Below the pieces are notes generated by a model. That model was not told the DNA's origin. It saw nothing but the letters and a program-made list of their open reading frames with translations, and searched no databases. A program made the translations under genes and the position numbers. Below are positions 52,432 through 61,423 of a stretch of DNA of 64,000 nucleotides, one piece after another. The stretch is from Pseudoxanthomonas sp. (GTDB lineage: Bacteria > Pseudomonadota > Gammaproteobacteria > Xanthomonadales > Xanthomonadaceae): positions 620,001-684,000 of the forward strand of contig NZ_DASYGY010000004.1 of the NCBI RefSeq assembly GCF_035999195.1. Reading direction: 5' to 3'. The stretch's first letter is position 1, and each line of letters begins with the position of its first letter.

Positions 52432-54843
52432 GTGGCCCGCAACGACTACGACGACGAAGCACTGGACGACGACATCGACGACGGCGACGACGACGGTCCC
52501 GGCTGGCGGCAGCGCCTGCTGACCTGGGGTCTGGCCGTGGTGGGCCTGGGCCTGGGATTCCTCATTCCCTACACGATGTACCTGAACCACCAGGTCACCG
52601 AGCGCTTCGGCGAACTGCGTTGGCAGATTCCCACCCGCGTCTACGCACGACCGCTGCAGCTCGCGCCGGGGCTGGCGATGGATGCGCAGACGCTGAAGAC
52701 CGAACTCGATGCCGCGTCCTACCGCGACGATGGCGTCGGCGAGCGGCCGGGCACCTATGCGCGCGACGGCGGTCGCTTCACCATCTCCAGCCGCGGCTAC
52801 ATCGATGTGGACGGGCGGGTGGCCCCGCGTCGCGTGCAGGTCAGCCTGTCCGGCGGCCGTGTCGCCTCGGTGCGCGACCTCGCGCGCAAGCAGAACCTGA
52901 GGGCGGCGCGGCTGGATCCGGCGCGCATCGCCACGCTGTACGGGCAGAAGCAGGAAGAGCGCCGGCTGGTGAGGCTGGAGGAGGTTCCGGAACTGCTGGT
53001 CACCGGGCTGCAGGCGGTCGAGGACCGCGACTTCAAGGACCATCACGGCATCGACCTGTCGGGCATGGTGCGCGCGGCGTGGCTGCTGGTGCGCTCGGGC
53101 GGCGACACGCGCCAGGGTGCCAGCACCCTGACCCAGCAGCTCGCACGCAGCGGCCTGCTCGGCATCGGCAAGGAACAGACGCCGACGCGCAAGTTCAACG
53201 AGATCCTGTATGCGCTGATCCTGGAGGCGCGCTACGACAAGCGCACGATCCTGGAGGCGTACTTCAACCAGGTGGACCTGGGCCAGCGCGGCAGCCAGGC
53301 GATCCACGGCGTCGCGGCCGGCGCCGAGTTCTGGTTCGGGCGCGACCTGGACAGCCTGACCACCGAGCAGGTCGCCCTGCTGATCGGGCTGGTCAAGGGG
53401 CCATCCTGGTACAACCCGCGGCGCAATCCCGAGCGTGCCAAGCAGCGGCGCGACTACGTACTGTCGAAGTTGCACGAGACCGGCCTCATCGACGACGCCG
53501 AATACAAGCGTGCGCAGGCCGCGCCCCTCGGCGTCACCCAGACCCCCGGCATGGCCGCGGCCAACCGCTTTCCCGCCTACGTGGACCTCGTGCGCCGCCA
53601 GCTGGCCCGCGATTACCCCGAAAGCGCGCTGCAGGGCGCCGGCCTGAGCGTGCTCACCGGCATGTCGCCGTCGGCGCAGGCCTACGCGGAAGCGTCGGTG
53701 ACGCGCACGATCAAGGCGCTGGAGAACAAGCGCCGGCCGCCGCTGCAGGCCGGCATGGTGGTGACCGACGTGCACGACGGCGACGTGCTGGCCGTTGTCG
53801 GCAGCCGCAACGTGTCCGAAGTCGGCTTCAACCGCGCGGTCGAGGCGCAGCGGCCGGTCGGTTCGCTGCTCAAGCCGTTCGTCTACCTGCTGGCGCTGGC
53901 GCAGCCGGACCAGTACTCGCTGGCGACGTGGGTCGACGATTCGCCGGTGACCGTGCAACTGGGCAAGAACCGGCGCTGGACGCCATTGAACTCGGACCGT
54001 CGCAGTCACGGCACCGTGCGGCTGGTCGATGCGCTGGCGCGTTCGTACAACCAGGCCACCGTGCGCGTGGGCATGAAGGTCGAACCGGACCGCCTGGCGC
54101 AGCTGATCCGCGTGCTGGCCGGAATCCAGGCCGAACCGAATCCGGCGTTGATCCTCGGGGCGACCGACCAGAGCCCGTACGCGATGGCGCAGCTGTACCA
54201 GTTCCTCGCCTCGGGCGGCGAGATCCAGCCGCTGCACGCGGTGCGCGGCGTGCTCGATCCCGACGGCAAGCTGCTCAAGCGTTACGACAAGACCCCGGCG
54301 CCGGCGCAGGAGGGCGATTCGATCGCCGCCAACCTCATCACCGTGGCCCTGCAGCAGGTGGTGTCGAACGGCACCGGACGCCAGCTGATCGGCGACGGCC
54401 TGGGCCGGCTGCAATCGGCCGGCAAGACCGGCACCAGCAACGACGGCCGCGACAGCTGGTATGCCGGCTATACCGGCGATCACCTGGCCGTGGTGTGGAT
54501 GGGCAACGACCAGAACGAGCAGACCGGCCTGTACGGCGGCACCGGCGCGATGCGCGTGTGGTCGGGTCTGTTCGCCCGCCTGCCGAGCGCGCCGCTGAAG
54601 GTGTCGGGCAAGGGCCTGGACTGGCAGTGGGTGGTCGGCTCCAACACCACCGATGCCGGCTGTCCGGAGGCGCGCCAGCTGCCGTTCGTGGCCGGCTTCG
54701 CCCCGCCGTATGCCGCCTGCGTGATCGAGCAGCCACCCATCGAAGGCGAGGAACAGGAAGGCGGCGGCTGGCGCAGCTGGTTCGGCCTGGACCGCAAGGA
54801 AGAACCCGCCCCGCCGCCGGAACCCGCCCCGCAACAGCGATGA
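52432..54843 (+). CDS. mrcB: Penicillin-binding protein 1B
   Basis: An 803-residue bifunctional peptidoglycan synthase. Asp-rich cytoplasmic N-terminus, membrane helix (about 30-50), UB2H-like region (60-160), GT51 glycosyltransferase (EDRDFKDHHGID near 200) and transpeptidase domain with catalytic SXXK in SLLKP (near 480), SXN in RSYNQA (near 538) and KTGT (near 665). The start is GTG at 52432. A lipoprotein gene overlaps the stop by 4 bp, as expected for an activator of PBP1B. Confidence 0.95.
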   Translation: MARNDYDDEALDDDIDDGDDDGPGWRQRLLTWGLAVVGLGLGFLIPYTMYLNHQVTERFGELRWQIPTRVYARPLQLAPGLAMDAQTLKTELDAASYRDDGVGERPGTYARDGGRFTISSRGYIDVDGRVAPRRVQVSLSGGRVASVRDLARKQNLRAARLDPARIATLYGQKQEERRLVRLEEVPELLVTGLQAVEDRDFKDHHGIDLSGMVRAAWLLVRSGGDTRQGASTLTQQLARSGLLGIGKEQTPTRKFNEILYALILEARYDKRTILEAYFNQVDLGQRGSQAIHGVAAGAEFWFGRDLDSLTTEQVALLIGLVKGPSWYNPRRNPERAKQRRDYVLSKLHETGLIDDAEYKRAQAAPLGVTQTPGMAAANRFPAYVDLVRRQLARDYPESALQGAGLSVLTGMSPSAQAYAEASVTRTIKALENKRRPPLQAGMVVTDVHDGDVLAVVGSRNVSEVGFNRAVEAQRPVGSLLKPFVYLLALAQPDQYSLATWVDDSPVTVQLGKNRRWTPLNSDRRSHGTVRLVDALARSYNQATVRVGMKVEPDRLAQLIRVLAGIQAEPNPALILGATDQSPYAMAQLYQFLASGGEIQPLHAVRGVLDPDGKLLKRYDKTPAPAQEGDSIAANLITVALQQVVSNGTGRQLIGDGLGRLQSAGKTGTSNDGRDSWYAGYTGDHLAVVWMGNDQNEQTGLYGGTGAMRVWSGLFARLPSAPLKVSGKGLDWQWVVGSNTTDAGCPEARQLPFVAGFAPPYAACVIEQPPIEGEEQEGGGWRSWFGLDRKEEPAPPPEPAPQQR

Positions 54844-55427
54844 ACACCAAGCACGTTTTCCCCGTTTTCCTGGTCCTGCTCGGCGGCTGCGTGTCCGCGC
54901 CGGCGCCCGATGCGCCGGTCGCGCGCGATCCGCTGACACCGGAACAGCGTGTCGCCGCCATCCAGGTCGCCGCCGGCGCCGACGACCGCGAGCTGGCCGT
55001 GCAACCGCTGCGCGACCCGCAGGTCGAGGATCTGCGCGAGACCGCGCAGCGGGCGCGCGCGTCACGCAATGTCGCGGTCGCTGCGGAGGCGCTGAACCAG
55101 GCGCTGCTGCTGGTGCCGGACGATCCGGCCGTGCTGCAGGAGCGGGCCGAAGTCGCGTTGCTGCAGGGCGACTACGCCCGTGCCGACACGCTGGCGCAGC
55201 GCGCGTTCCAGCTGGGTTCGCAGGTGGGGCCGCTGTGCCGCCAGCACTGGGAAACCGTGCGCCAGGTGCGTCAGCACGAACTCGCCGTGCAACCACCGCT
55301 GCCCGCGCGTCACTCACCGGAGGACGCCGCGCAGCACGCGGCGCGGGCAGCGACGGCGCAGGCCGCCATCGCCGAGGCCGAACGCCGGCGCGATGCCTGC
55401 ACCGTGCCGATCATCGAGCGCATGTGA
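54840..55427 (+). CDS. Outer-membrane lipoprotein, candidate LpoP-like activator of PBP1B
   Basis: A 195-residue lipoprotein (lipobox LLGGC, Cys 17; then VSA, no inner-membrane retention signal). A low-complexity tether is followed by a TPR-like helical pair in residues 75-130 (AAEALNQALLLVPDDPAVLQ, AEVALLQGDYARADTLAQR). The ATG overlaps the mrcB stop (ATGA). In Pseudomonas, LpoP is a TPR-containing lipoprotein encoded next to mrcB that stimulates PBP1B. The architecture and the overlap match this, but the assignment is an inference. It is not LpoB: it lacks that fold. Confidence 0.75.
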   Translation: MNTKHVFPVFLVLLGGCVSAPAPDAPVARDPLTPEQRVAAIQVAAGADDRELAVQPLRDPQVEDLRETAQRARASRNVAVAAEALNQALLLVPDDPAVLQERAEVALLQGDYARADTLAQRAFQLGSQVGPLCRQHWETVRQVRQHELAVQPPLPARHSPEDAAQHAARAATAQAAIAEAERRRDACTVPIIERM

Positions 55428-55491
55428 GACGCATGCCGCGTCCGTCGCGACGCGGTACCCTTGCCGCTGCACGCCGCTCTCCGTTTCCCCG

Positions 55492-57540
55492 ATGTCCCAG
55501 CTAGCCCAGGCCAGCCGCGACGCCCTCAGCGAGGGCGGTGCGCTGGCGGAACGCCTCGATGCCTTCGCCCCCCGCGACGCCCAGCAACGCCTGACGGCGG
55601 CGATCGCCGATGCGTTCGACGGGCGCGACGTGCTGCTCGCCGAGGCCGGCACCGGCACCGGCAAGACCTTCGCCTACCTGGTGCCGGCGCTGCTGTCGGG
55701 ATTGAAGACCATCGTCTCCACCGGCACGCGCGCGCTGCAGGACCAGTTGTACCACCGCGACCTGCCGCGCGTGCGCGACGCGCTCGGCGTGGCCGGTCTG
55801 AAATCCGCGCTGCTGAAGGGGCGCAGCAATTACCTGTGCCGCTACCGCCTGAACCAGGCCAAGGGCGATCCGCAGGCGTTGCGCACCACCTTCACCAGCC
55901 GCGAGCAGGTCGACCAGTTCCAGCGCATCGTCGCCTGGGGCGGGCGCACCAAGCTCGGCGACATGGCCGAACTGGCGGCGCTGCCGGACGATTCGCCGCT
56001 GCTGCCGCTGGTCACCTCGACGATCGACAACTGCCTGGGCAGCGAATGCCCGTTCTGGGAGGACTGCTTCGTGGTGCAGGCGCGCCAGCGCGCGCAGTCC
56101 GCGGACATCGTGGTGGTCAACCACCATCTGCTGCTCGCCGACCTGGCGCTGAAGCAGGAGGGTTTCGGCGAAATCCTGCCGGGCGCGCAGGCGTTCGTCA
56201 TCGACGAGGCGCACCAGCTGCCCGAACTGGCCGCCAATTTCTTCGGCGAAGGCTTCGGCATGCGCCCGCTGCAGGAACTGGCGCGCGACTGCCTGGCCGA
56301 ATCCAAGGAAGCGGCCGGCGCGCTCTCTGCGTTGCAGCCGCCCGTGCGTGCGCTGGAACAGGCCCTGCGCGAGCTGCGTGCGGCGATGGAAGGCCTGCCG
56401 TCGCGCGGCACGCGTGAGCGGCTGCTGGCCAAGCCGGGGGTATCGGCGGGCTTCGATGGACTGGTGGACGCGCTGGGCGACCTGGCGGCGGCGCTGGCGC
56501 CGCTGGCGGAAGCCTCACTGGGACTGGAGGCCTGTTCGGCACGGGCGAAGGAATTCGGCACGCGGCTGTCGCGCTGGTACGAGGCGCCGTCCGGTGTCGA
56601 TGCATCCGACGCGGACGCGTCGACCGCCGCCGGGTCCCGCGACGTGCTGTGGTACGAACTGACGCCACGTGCGTTCCGCTGCCAGCGCACTCCGCTCGAT
56701 GTTTCCGGGCCGCTGCGCCAGCATCGGGAGCAGTCGCGCGCGGCGTGGGTGTTCACCTCGGCCACGCTTGCCGTCGGTGGCCGCTTCGACCATCTGGCCG
56801 AGCGCCTAGGTCTGGACGATCCGCCGACGCTGCTGCAGCCCAGTCCGTTCGACTGGCCGCAGCAGGCGCTGTGCTACCTGCCCACCGGCCTGCCCGATCC
56901 GAATGCACCCGGTTACGGGGCCTCGCTGATCGCCACGTTGCGGCCCGTGCTGGAAGCCTCGCGTGGGCGCGCCTTCCTGCTGTTTGCGTCGCATCGCGCC
57001 TTGCGCGAAGCCGCCGATGCCTTGCGTGGCGGGCCGTGGCCGCTGTTCGTGCAGGGCGAGGCGCCGCGCGGCACGCTGCTGGAGCGCTTCCGCGAATCCG
57101 GCAACGGCGTGCTGCTGGGCGCGGCGAGTTTCCGCGAAGGCGTCGACGTGGTCGGCGACGCGCTGAGCGTGGTGGTGGTGGACAAGCTGCCGTTCGCCGC
57201 ACCGGACGATCCGGTGTTCGAAGCACGGTTGGAAGCCGTGCGCCGCGCCGGCGGCAACCCGTTCCGCGACGAGCAGCTGCCGCAGGCGGTGATCGCGCTG
57301 AAGCAGGCCGTCGGCCGGCTGATCCGCAGCGAAACCGACCGTGGCGTGCTGGTGTTGTGCGATCCGCGCCTGACCGGCAAGCCGTACGGTCGCGTGTTCC
57401 TCGATTCGCTGCCGCCATTCCGCCGCACCCAACGCGTGCAGGACGTGCAGCGTTTCTTCGGTGCCGAGATCGAGGACGCGCCGGCGGTACCCGTGCGTGC
57501 CGGCGATGCGGACGACTGGTTCGCGGATGCGCGCTTCTGA
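55492..57540 (+). CDS. yoaA: ATP-dependent DNA helicase YoaA/DinG-like
   Basis: A 682-residue XPD/DinG superfamily 2 helicase. Walker A AEAGTGTGKTFAYLVP (near 50), four iron-sulfur Cys (NYLC near 119, then NCLGSEC and EDC near 182-193), DEAH box VIDEAHQLPEL (near 237), and the C-terminal domain VVVVDKLPFAAPDDP and QAVGRLIRSETDRG. The spacing fits YoaA, which helps DNA repair with HolC in E. coli; a DinG role cannot be excluded. It begins 64 bp after the lipoprotein gene. Confidence 0.92.
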   Translation: MSQLAQASRDALSEGGALAERLDAFAPRDAQQRLTAAIADAFDGRDVLLAEAGTGTGKTFAYLVPALLSGLKTIVSTGTRALQDQLYHRDLPRVRDALGVAGLKSALLKGRSNYLCRYRLNQAKGDPQALRTTFTSREQVDQFQRIVAWGGRTKLGDMAELAALPDDSPLLPLVTSTIDNCLGSECPFWEDCFVVQARQRAQSADIVVVNHHLLLADLALKQEGFGEILPGAQAFVIDEAHQLPELAANFFGEGFGMRPLQELARDCLAESKEAAGALSALQPPVRALEQALRELRAAMEGLPSRGTRERLLAKPGVSAGFDGLVDALGDLAAALAPLAEASLGLEACSARAKEFGTRLSRWYEAPSGVDASDADASTAAGSRDVLWYELTPRAFRCQRTPLDVSGPLRQHREQSRAAWVFTSATLAVGGRFDHLAERLGLDDPPTLLQPSPFDWPQQALCYLPTGLPDPNAPGYGASLIATLRPVLEASRGRAFLLFASHRALREAADALRGGPWPLFVQGEAPRGTLLERFRESGNGVLLGAASFREGVDVVGDALSVVVVDKLPFAAPDDPVFEARLEAVRRAGGNPFRDEQLPQAVIALKQAVGRLIRSETDRGVLVLCDPRLTGKPYGRVFLDSLPPFRRTQRVQDVQRFFGAEIEDAPAVPVRAGDADDWFADARF

Positions 57541-57582
57541 CGGCCTCGCTAAGCTAGCCGCCTTCCTTCGTAAGCCATCGCC

Positions 57583-58323
57583 ATGAAGCTGCTCGCCTTC
57601 GAGACCGCCACCGAAGCCTGTTCCATCGCCGTCTACGTCGATGGCGAGGTGCGCGAGCGCTTCGAGATCGCGCCGCGGCGGCATGCGGAACTTGCGTTGC
57701 CGTGGGCGGAACAACTGCTTGCCGAGGCGGGCATCGCGAGGGCGCAGCTCGATGCCGTCGCGCTGAGTCGCGGCCCCGGCGCGTTCACCGGCGTACGCTT
57801 GGCCATCGCGCTGGCGCAGGGCATCGCGCTGGCGCTCGACCGCCCGCTGGTGCCCGTGTCCACGCTCGCCGTGCTGGCCGCGCAGGTGCCGCCGCCGCCG
57901 GTGACGGCGGGCGAGGGCGGCTGCGACATCGGCCTGCCACGCCCCATTCTTGCGGCCATCGACGCGCGCATGGGCGAGATCTACACCGGTACGTTCGTGC
58001 ATCGCGGCGACCGCCTCGAGGCGACGTCGGGCGAAGCGGTCGTCGCGCCCGCCGACTATGCGCTCGTCGGCGACGACGGTGGCTGGATCGGCGTGGGGAC
58101 CGGCTTCGCCGCCGCCGAGGGCGTGCTCGCTGCGCGCCTGCAGTCCCGTTTCACCCGCATCGATGCGCAGGCATTGCCGCATGCGGCGGATCTCGCGCGG
58201 CTGGCAGCGGCTGCGTTCGCGCGCGGCGAGACCGTTGCGCCCGAACACGTCGAGCCGGCCTACCTGCGCAACAACGTCGCCCTGACCCTGGAAGAACAGA
58301 AAGCGCTGCGCGCTTCGCGCTGA
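57583..58323 (+). CDS. tsaB: tRNA threonylcarbamoyladenosine biosynthesis protein TsaB
   Basis: A 246-residue ASKHA-fold protein that partners with TsaD and TsaE to make t6A37 in tRNAs reading ANN codons. It starts MKLLAFETATEACSIAVYVDG, has the SRGPGAFTGVRLAIALAQGIA motif (62-82), and lacks metal ligands, as TsaB does. tsaD and tsaE are not in the window. It converges on the tonB3-like gene. Confidence 0.96.
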   Translation: MKLLAFETATEACSIAVYVDGEVRERFEIAPRRHAELALPWAEQLLAEAGIARAQLDAVALSRGPGAFTGVRLAIALAQGIALALDRPLVPVSTLAVLAAQVPPPPVTAGEGGCDIGLPRPILAAIDARMGEIYTGTFVHRGDRLEATSGEAVVAPADYALVGDDGGWIGVGTGFAAAEGVLAARLQSRFTRIDAQALPHAADLARLAAAAFARGETVAPEHVEPAYLRNNVALTLEEQKALRASR

Positions 58324-58335
58324 GCCGTTCGACCG

Positions 58336-59211
58336 CTACTCGTCGCGCACTTCGCCGCCCGGCAGGAAACGCCAGGTGCGGGTGACATGCAGGACGTCGA
58401 CGTTCTCCGCCGTTTCCGGCAGGGGCGGAAACGGCGAGGACAGCTGCACGATGCGCTGCGCGGTGGAATCCAGCAGCGGGATGCCGCTGGACTGGATGAT
58501 GCGCGTCTGCTCGACGCTGCCGTCGCGGCGCACGGCCACGCTGATCACCAGCGTGCCGGCCAGGCGCCGGCGGCGCGCTTCGTCGGGGTAGTTGAGGTTG
58601 CCCACGCGCTCGGCGCGGTCCACCCAGGCGCGCAGGTAGTTGGCGTAGACGTACTCCTTGGTGCTGGCCGAGACGAACTTGCGCTTAGGCCGCTTGGCGT
58701 ACAGCTCCGAGCGCAGGTGGTATTCGGCCGCCAGCCGTGCCATTTCCGCATCGCGCTGCACTTTCTGCTGTCCCAGCGGCAGGTCGGGCTGGTCCGGCTG
58801 CGGGCGTGCTTCCGGTGTGGGCGTGCGTATCTCGCTTTCGCGCGTGGTCACGACGCGACTTTCCGGCGGCGGTACCGGTGCCGTGGTCTGCGCGCGCAGC
58901 GGCTGCGGCGCCAGGCCGGTGTCGGGTTGCGGGATCCAGCCCGCCTGGCTGTCGCGCGGGCGCTTGGCCACGTCGCTTTCGCCGCCGCCTTCCTGGTTGG
59001 CCGCGGCCAGGAAGTCGGCTTCCTTCGGAGTCAGTGGGGTGCTGGTCTGGCTGAGGATCACGTCCAGCGTCGGCATCACCGGCGCGGCGTCGTCCAGGGC
59101 GAAGCCCACGCCCAGCACCAGCAGCCCATGCACGATCAGCGACAGCGCCAGCGTGGCGCCGAGGCGTTCGTTGGCGCCGATCTTCGGCGGTGGTACCGGG
59201 ACCGCGGACAT
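58336..59211 (-). CDS. tonB3: TonB3-like energy transducer
   Basis: A 291-residue TonB-family protein: a short cytoplasmic part, one membrane helix (about 20-38, ALSLIVHGLLVLGVGFAL), a Pro/Gln/Arg-rich periplasmic linker, and a C-terminal TonB domain (YPDEARRRRLAGTLVISVAVRRDGS near 200-230). In Pseudomonas, tonB3 is next to gshB and pilG and affects twitching motility; the same neighbours occur here. No ExbB/ExbD genes adjoin it. The start is 1 bp after the gshB stop. Confidence 0.85.
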   Translation of the reverse strand: MSAVPVPPPKIGANERLGATLALSLIVHGLLVLGVGFALDDAAPVMPTLDVILSQTSTPLTPKEADFLAAANQEGGGESDVAKRPRDSQAGWIPQPDTGLAPQPLRAQTTAPVPPPESRVVTTRESEIRTPTPEARPQPDQPDLPLGQQKVQRDAEMARLAAEYHLRSELYAKRPKRKFVSASTKEYVYANYLRAWVDRAERVGNLNYPDEARRRRLAGTLVISVAVRRDGSVEQTRIIQSSGIPLLDSTAQRIVQLSSPFPPLPETAENVDVLHVTRTWRFLPGGEVRDE

Positions 59212-59212
59212 C

Positions 59213-60160
59213 TCAGACCGCCAGCTTCTTCTCGATCACGTCGAACAGCTGGCCGGCGATGTTCAGGCCGAACTGCGCATCCAGTTCGCGCACGCAGGTG
59301 GGGCTGGTGACGTTGACCTCGGTCAGGTAGTCGCCGATCACGTCCAGGCCGACGAACAGCATGCCGCGCCGCTTCATCTCCGGGCCGACCTGCGCGGCGA
59401 TCCAGCGGTCGCGCTCGCTCAGCGGGCGACCCTCGCCGCGACCGCCGGCGGCCAGGTTGCCGCGGAACTCGTCGCCCTGCGGGATGCGGGCCAGCGCGTA
59501 GTCGACCGGCTCGCCGTCGACCAGCAGCACGCGCTTGTCGCCGTCCCTGATGCCGGGAATGAAACGCTGCGCGAGGGTGAGGCTGCCGGCGCCGATCAGG
59601 GTTTCCAGGATGACGTTGGTATTGGGGTCGCCGGCCTTCACGCGGAAGATCGAGCGCCCGCCCATGCCGTCCAGCGGCTTCAGCACCGCTTCGCCGTGCT
59701 CGGCGACGAAGGCCTTCAGTGCCGCCGCATCGCGGCTCACCAGCGTCGGGGGGCAGCATTGCGGGAAGAGCAGGGCGGCCAGCTTCTCGTTGTAGTCGCG
59801 CAGGCCCTGCGGGTCGTTGACGATCAGTGCGCCCGCCTGCTGCGCGATGCCCAGCACGTGGGTGTCGTAGAGATACTGGTCGTCGACCGGCGGGTCCTTG
59901 CGCATCAGCACGACCTGGCCGGGACCGAACGCGAGTTCGCGAGCCTCGCCCAGCGTGAACCAGTCCGCCTTGTCGTCGCGGACCGTCAGCGGCGCCACCT
60001 GGGCGTGCGCCACGCCGTCGCGCAGCGACAGCCGGCCGGGGGTGACGTAGTGCAGGCGGTGGCCGCGCCGCTGGGCTTCCAGCAGCATGGCGAACGTGGT
60101 GTCCTTGGCGATCTTGATGGACCCGATGGGGTCCATGACGACGATGACGTCCAGCGGCAT
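59213..60160 (-). CDS. gshB: Glutathione synthetase
   Basis: A 315-residue ATP-grasp enzyme that joins glycine to gamma-glutamylcysteine. Start MPLDVIVVMDPIGSIKIAKD, the ATP-binding loop LKPLDGMGGRSIFRV (near 148-162), and the C-terminal EVNVTSPTCVRE (near 282-293) that binds the metal and substrate. The start at 60160 is chosen from the family N-terminus. It is transcribed with the TonB3-like gene and divergent from pilG, as in Pseudomonas. Confidence 0.97.
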   Translation of the reverse strand: MPLDVIVVMDPIGSIKIAKDTTFAMLLEAQRRGHRLHYVTPGRLSLRDGVAHAQVAPLTVRDDKADWFTLGEARELAFGPGQVVLMRKDPPVDDQYLYDTHVLGIAQQAGALIVNDPQGLRDYNEKLAALLFPQCCPPTLVSRDAAALKAFVAEHGEAVLKPLDGMGGRSIFRVKAGDPNTNVILETLIGAGSLTLAQRFIPGIRDGDKRVLLVDGEPVDYALARIPQGDEFRGNLAAGGRGEGRPLSERDRWIAAQVGPEMKRRGMLFVGLDVIGDYLTEVNVTSPTCVRELDAQFGLNIAGQLFDVIEKKLAV

Positions 60161-60312
60161 GGGAGAGGTTCGGCGGGAGACGCCGCGATGGTAGCAGGGC
60201 GCGCGACATCGCCGCCCCGGCCGGCGGTGGAACGCTTCTTGCCTCCCGTCACGACAAACTGCGACGCAGTTCGCATCATCCCGTTCATCGGGTCGGCCGT
60301 CGACGCTGTCGC

Positions 60313-60342
60313 TTGACAGTGCGCGCCGGGATAGGGGATATA
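60313..60342 (+). promoter_or_regulatory. Candidate promoter of the Pil-Chp operon
   Basis: A perfect -35 TTGACA (60313-60318) and a weak -10-like GATATA (60337-60342) with an 18-bp spacer, about 60 bp before the pilG ATG at 60404. It lies in the 243-bp divergent gap with gshB, which otherwise shows no clear feature. Confidence 0.45.
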
Positions 60343-60403
60343 GGCAGCAACGCAGCGTGGCCGGTTCGTCAATGAAGCCACGCGCGCATGGGGAAATCAG
60401 GTA

Positions 60404-60805
60404 ATGACGCAGAACGAAGGCCAGGCCGGTGGACTCCACGGCCTACGGGTCATGGTGATCGATGACTCGAAAACCATCCGCCGCACCGCGGAAACCCTGC
60501 TCAAGCGCGAGGGTTGCGAGGTCGTGACCGCGACGGACGGGTTCGAGGCCTTGGCCAAGATCGCCGACCAGCAGCCGCAGATCATCTTCGTGGACATCAT
60601 GATGCCGCGCCTGGACGGGTACCAGACCTGTGCGCTGATCAAGAACAACCAGGTGTTCAAGTCCACGCCGGTCATCATGCTGTCGTCCAAGGACAGCCTG
60701 TTCGACAAGGCGCGCGGGCGCATCGTCGGCTCGGAGCAGTACCTGACCAAGCCGTTCACGCGCGAGGAACTCCTCGACGCCATCCGCGCCCACGTCAGCA
60801 CCTGA
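60404..60805 (+). CDS. pilG: Twitching motility response regulator PilG
   Basis: A 133-residue single-domain CheY-like receiver. Phosphorylated Asp is in IIFVDIMMP (near residue 64), the acidic pair is in MVIDDSK (near 19-20), and the Lys of YLTKPF completes the site. PilG is the main output of Pil-Chp chemosensing for type IV pilus extension. The next gene is pilI, without a pilH between. Confidence 0.95.
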   Translation: MTQNEGQAGGLHGLRVMVIDDSKTIRRTAETLLKREGCEVVTATDGFEALAKIADQQPQIIFVDIMMPRLDGYQTCALIKNNQVFKSTPVIMLSSKDSLFDKARGRIVGSEQYLTKPFTREELLDAIRAHVST

Positions 60806-60817
60806 GGGGCTGGCGCC

Positions 60818-60859
60818 ATGACGATCATTCGCACTGAAGTCACAGGGGGCGGGCGATGA
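60818..60859 (+). CDS. Tiny ORF (13 aa) whose stop overlaps the pilI start
   Basis: ATG at 60818, peptide MTIIRTEVTGGGR, stop at 60857-60859 in the ATGA of pilI's start. GAGGGG lies upstream at 8-12 nt, and the pilI Shine-Dalgarno GGGGGCGGG lies within the ORF. It may couple translation of pilI to reading of this leader. The peptide is too short to name, and it is not a pilH remnant by sequence. Confidence 0.4.
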   Translation: MTIIRTEVTGGGR

Positions 60860-61389
60860 TCCGCACACCGTTCGATACGCTGGCCGAATACGAGCGCCGC
60901 AGCCTGGCGCACGCCGTGCTGCAGCCGGCCCGCGAGATCGCGCAGGACCAGTACCGCGGCGTCGGCTACCGGGTCGGCAAGCGCCGGCTGATCTCCAACT
61001 TCGGGGAAGTCGTGGAAATCGTGCCGATGCCGCCGGTCACGCCGGTGCCGGGCGCGCAGCCGTGGCTGCTGGGCATCGGCAACCTGCGCGGCAACCTGTT
61101 TCCGGTCGTGGACCTGAAGCAGTTCCTCGAAGGCGACCGCACCGTGCTGCACGAGGGCCAGCGCGTGCTGGTCATGCGCCAGGCCGGCGGCGACGTCGCG
61201 CTGACCATCGACGAACTGTACGGCCAGCGCAGCTTCCACCAGTCGCAGCAGGTCGAGCCGGGGGATCTGGCGGACGGCCGCTACGGGCATTTCATCGATC
61301 GCGCCTTCGCCAGCGACGATCAGCGGTGGGGCGTCTTTGCGCTGGGGTTGCTCGCGCGCACGCCCGAATTCCGCCAGACCGCGCTCTGA
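60856..61389 (+). CDS. pilI: CheW-like adaptor PilI
   Basis: A 177-residue CheW-domain protein that couples the PilJ receptor to the ChpA kinase. The core GIGNLRGNLFPVVDLKQFL near residues 70-90 is typical. The short N-terminal part (RTPFDTLAEYERRSLAHAV) matches PilI. It is 50 bp after pilG and 34 bp before pilJ. Confidence 0.92.
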   Translation: MIRTPFDTLAEYERRSLAHAVLQPAREIAQDQYRGVGYRVGKRRLISNFGEVVEIVPMPPVTPVPGAQPWLLGIGNLRGNLFPVVDLKQFLEGDRTVLHEGQRVLVMRQAGGDVALTIDELYGQRSFHQSQQVEPGDLADGRYGHFIDRAFASDDQRWGVFALGLLARTPEFRQTAL

Positions 61390-61423
61390 GCGCGAACGAC
61401 AAGCACTATCCAGGGGTTGAACG

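Noticed and set aside
54840..55427. LpoB ortholog
   Set aside because: The protein is TPR-like helical and lacks the LpoB fold and its long Pro-rich tether; an LpoP-like origin fits better.
60806..60855. pilH remnant between pilG and pilI
   Set aside because: The 50 bp have no receiver-domain sequence in any frame; the short ORF has no similarity to the PilH N-terminus.
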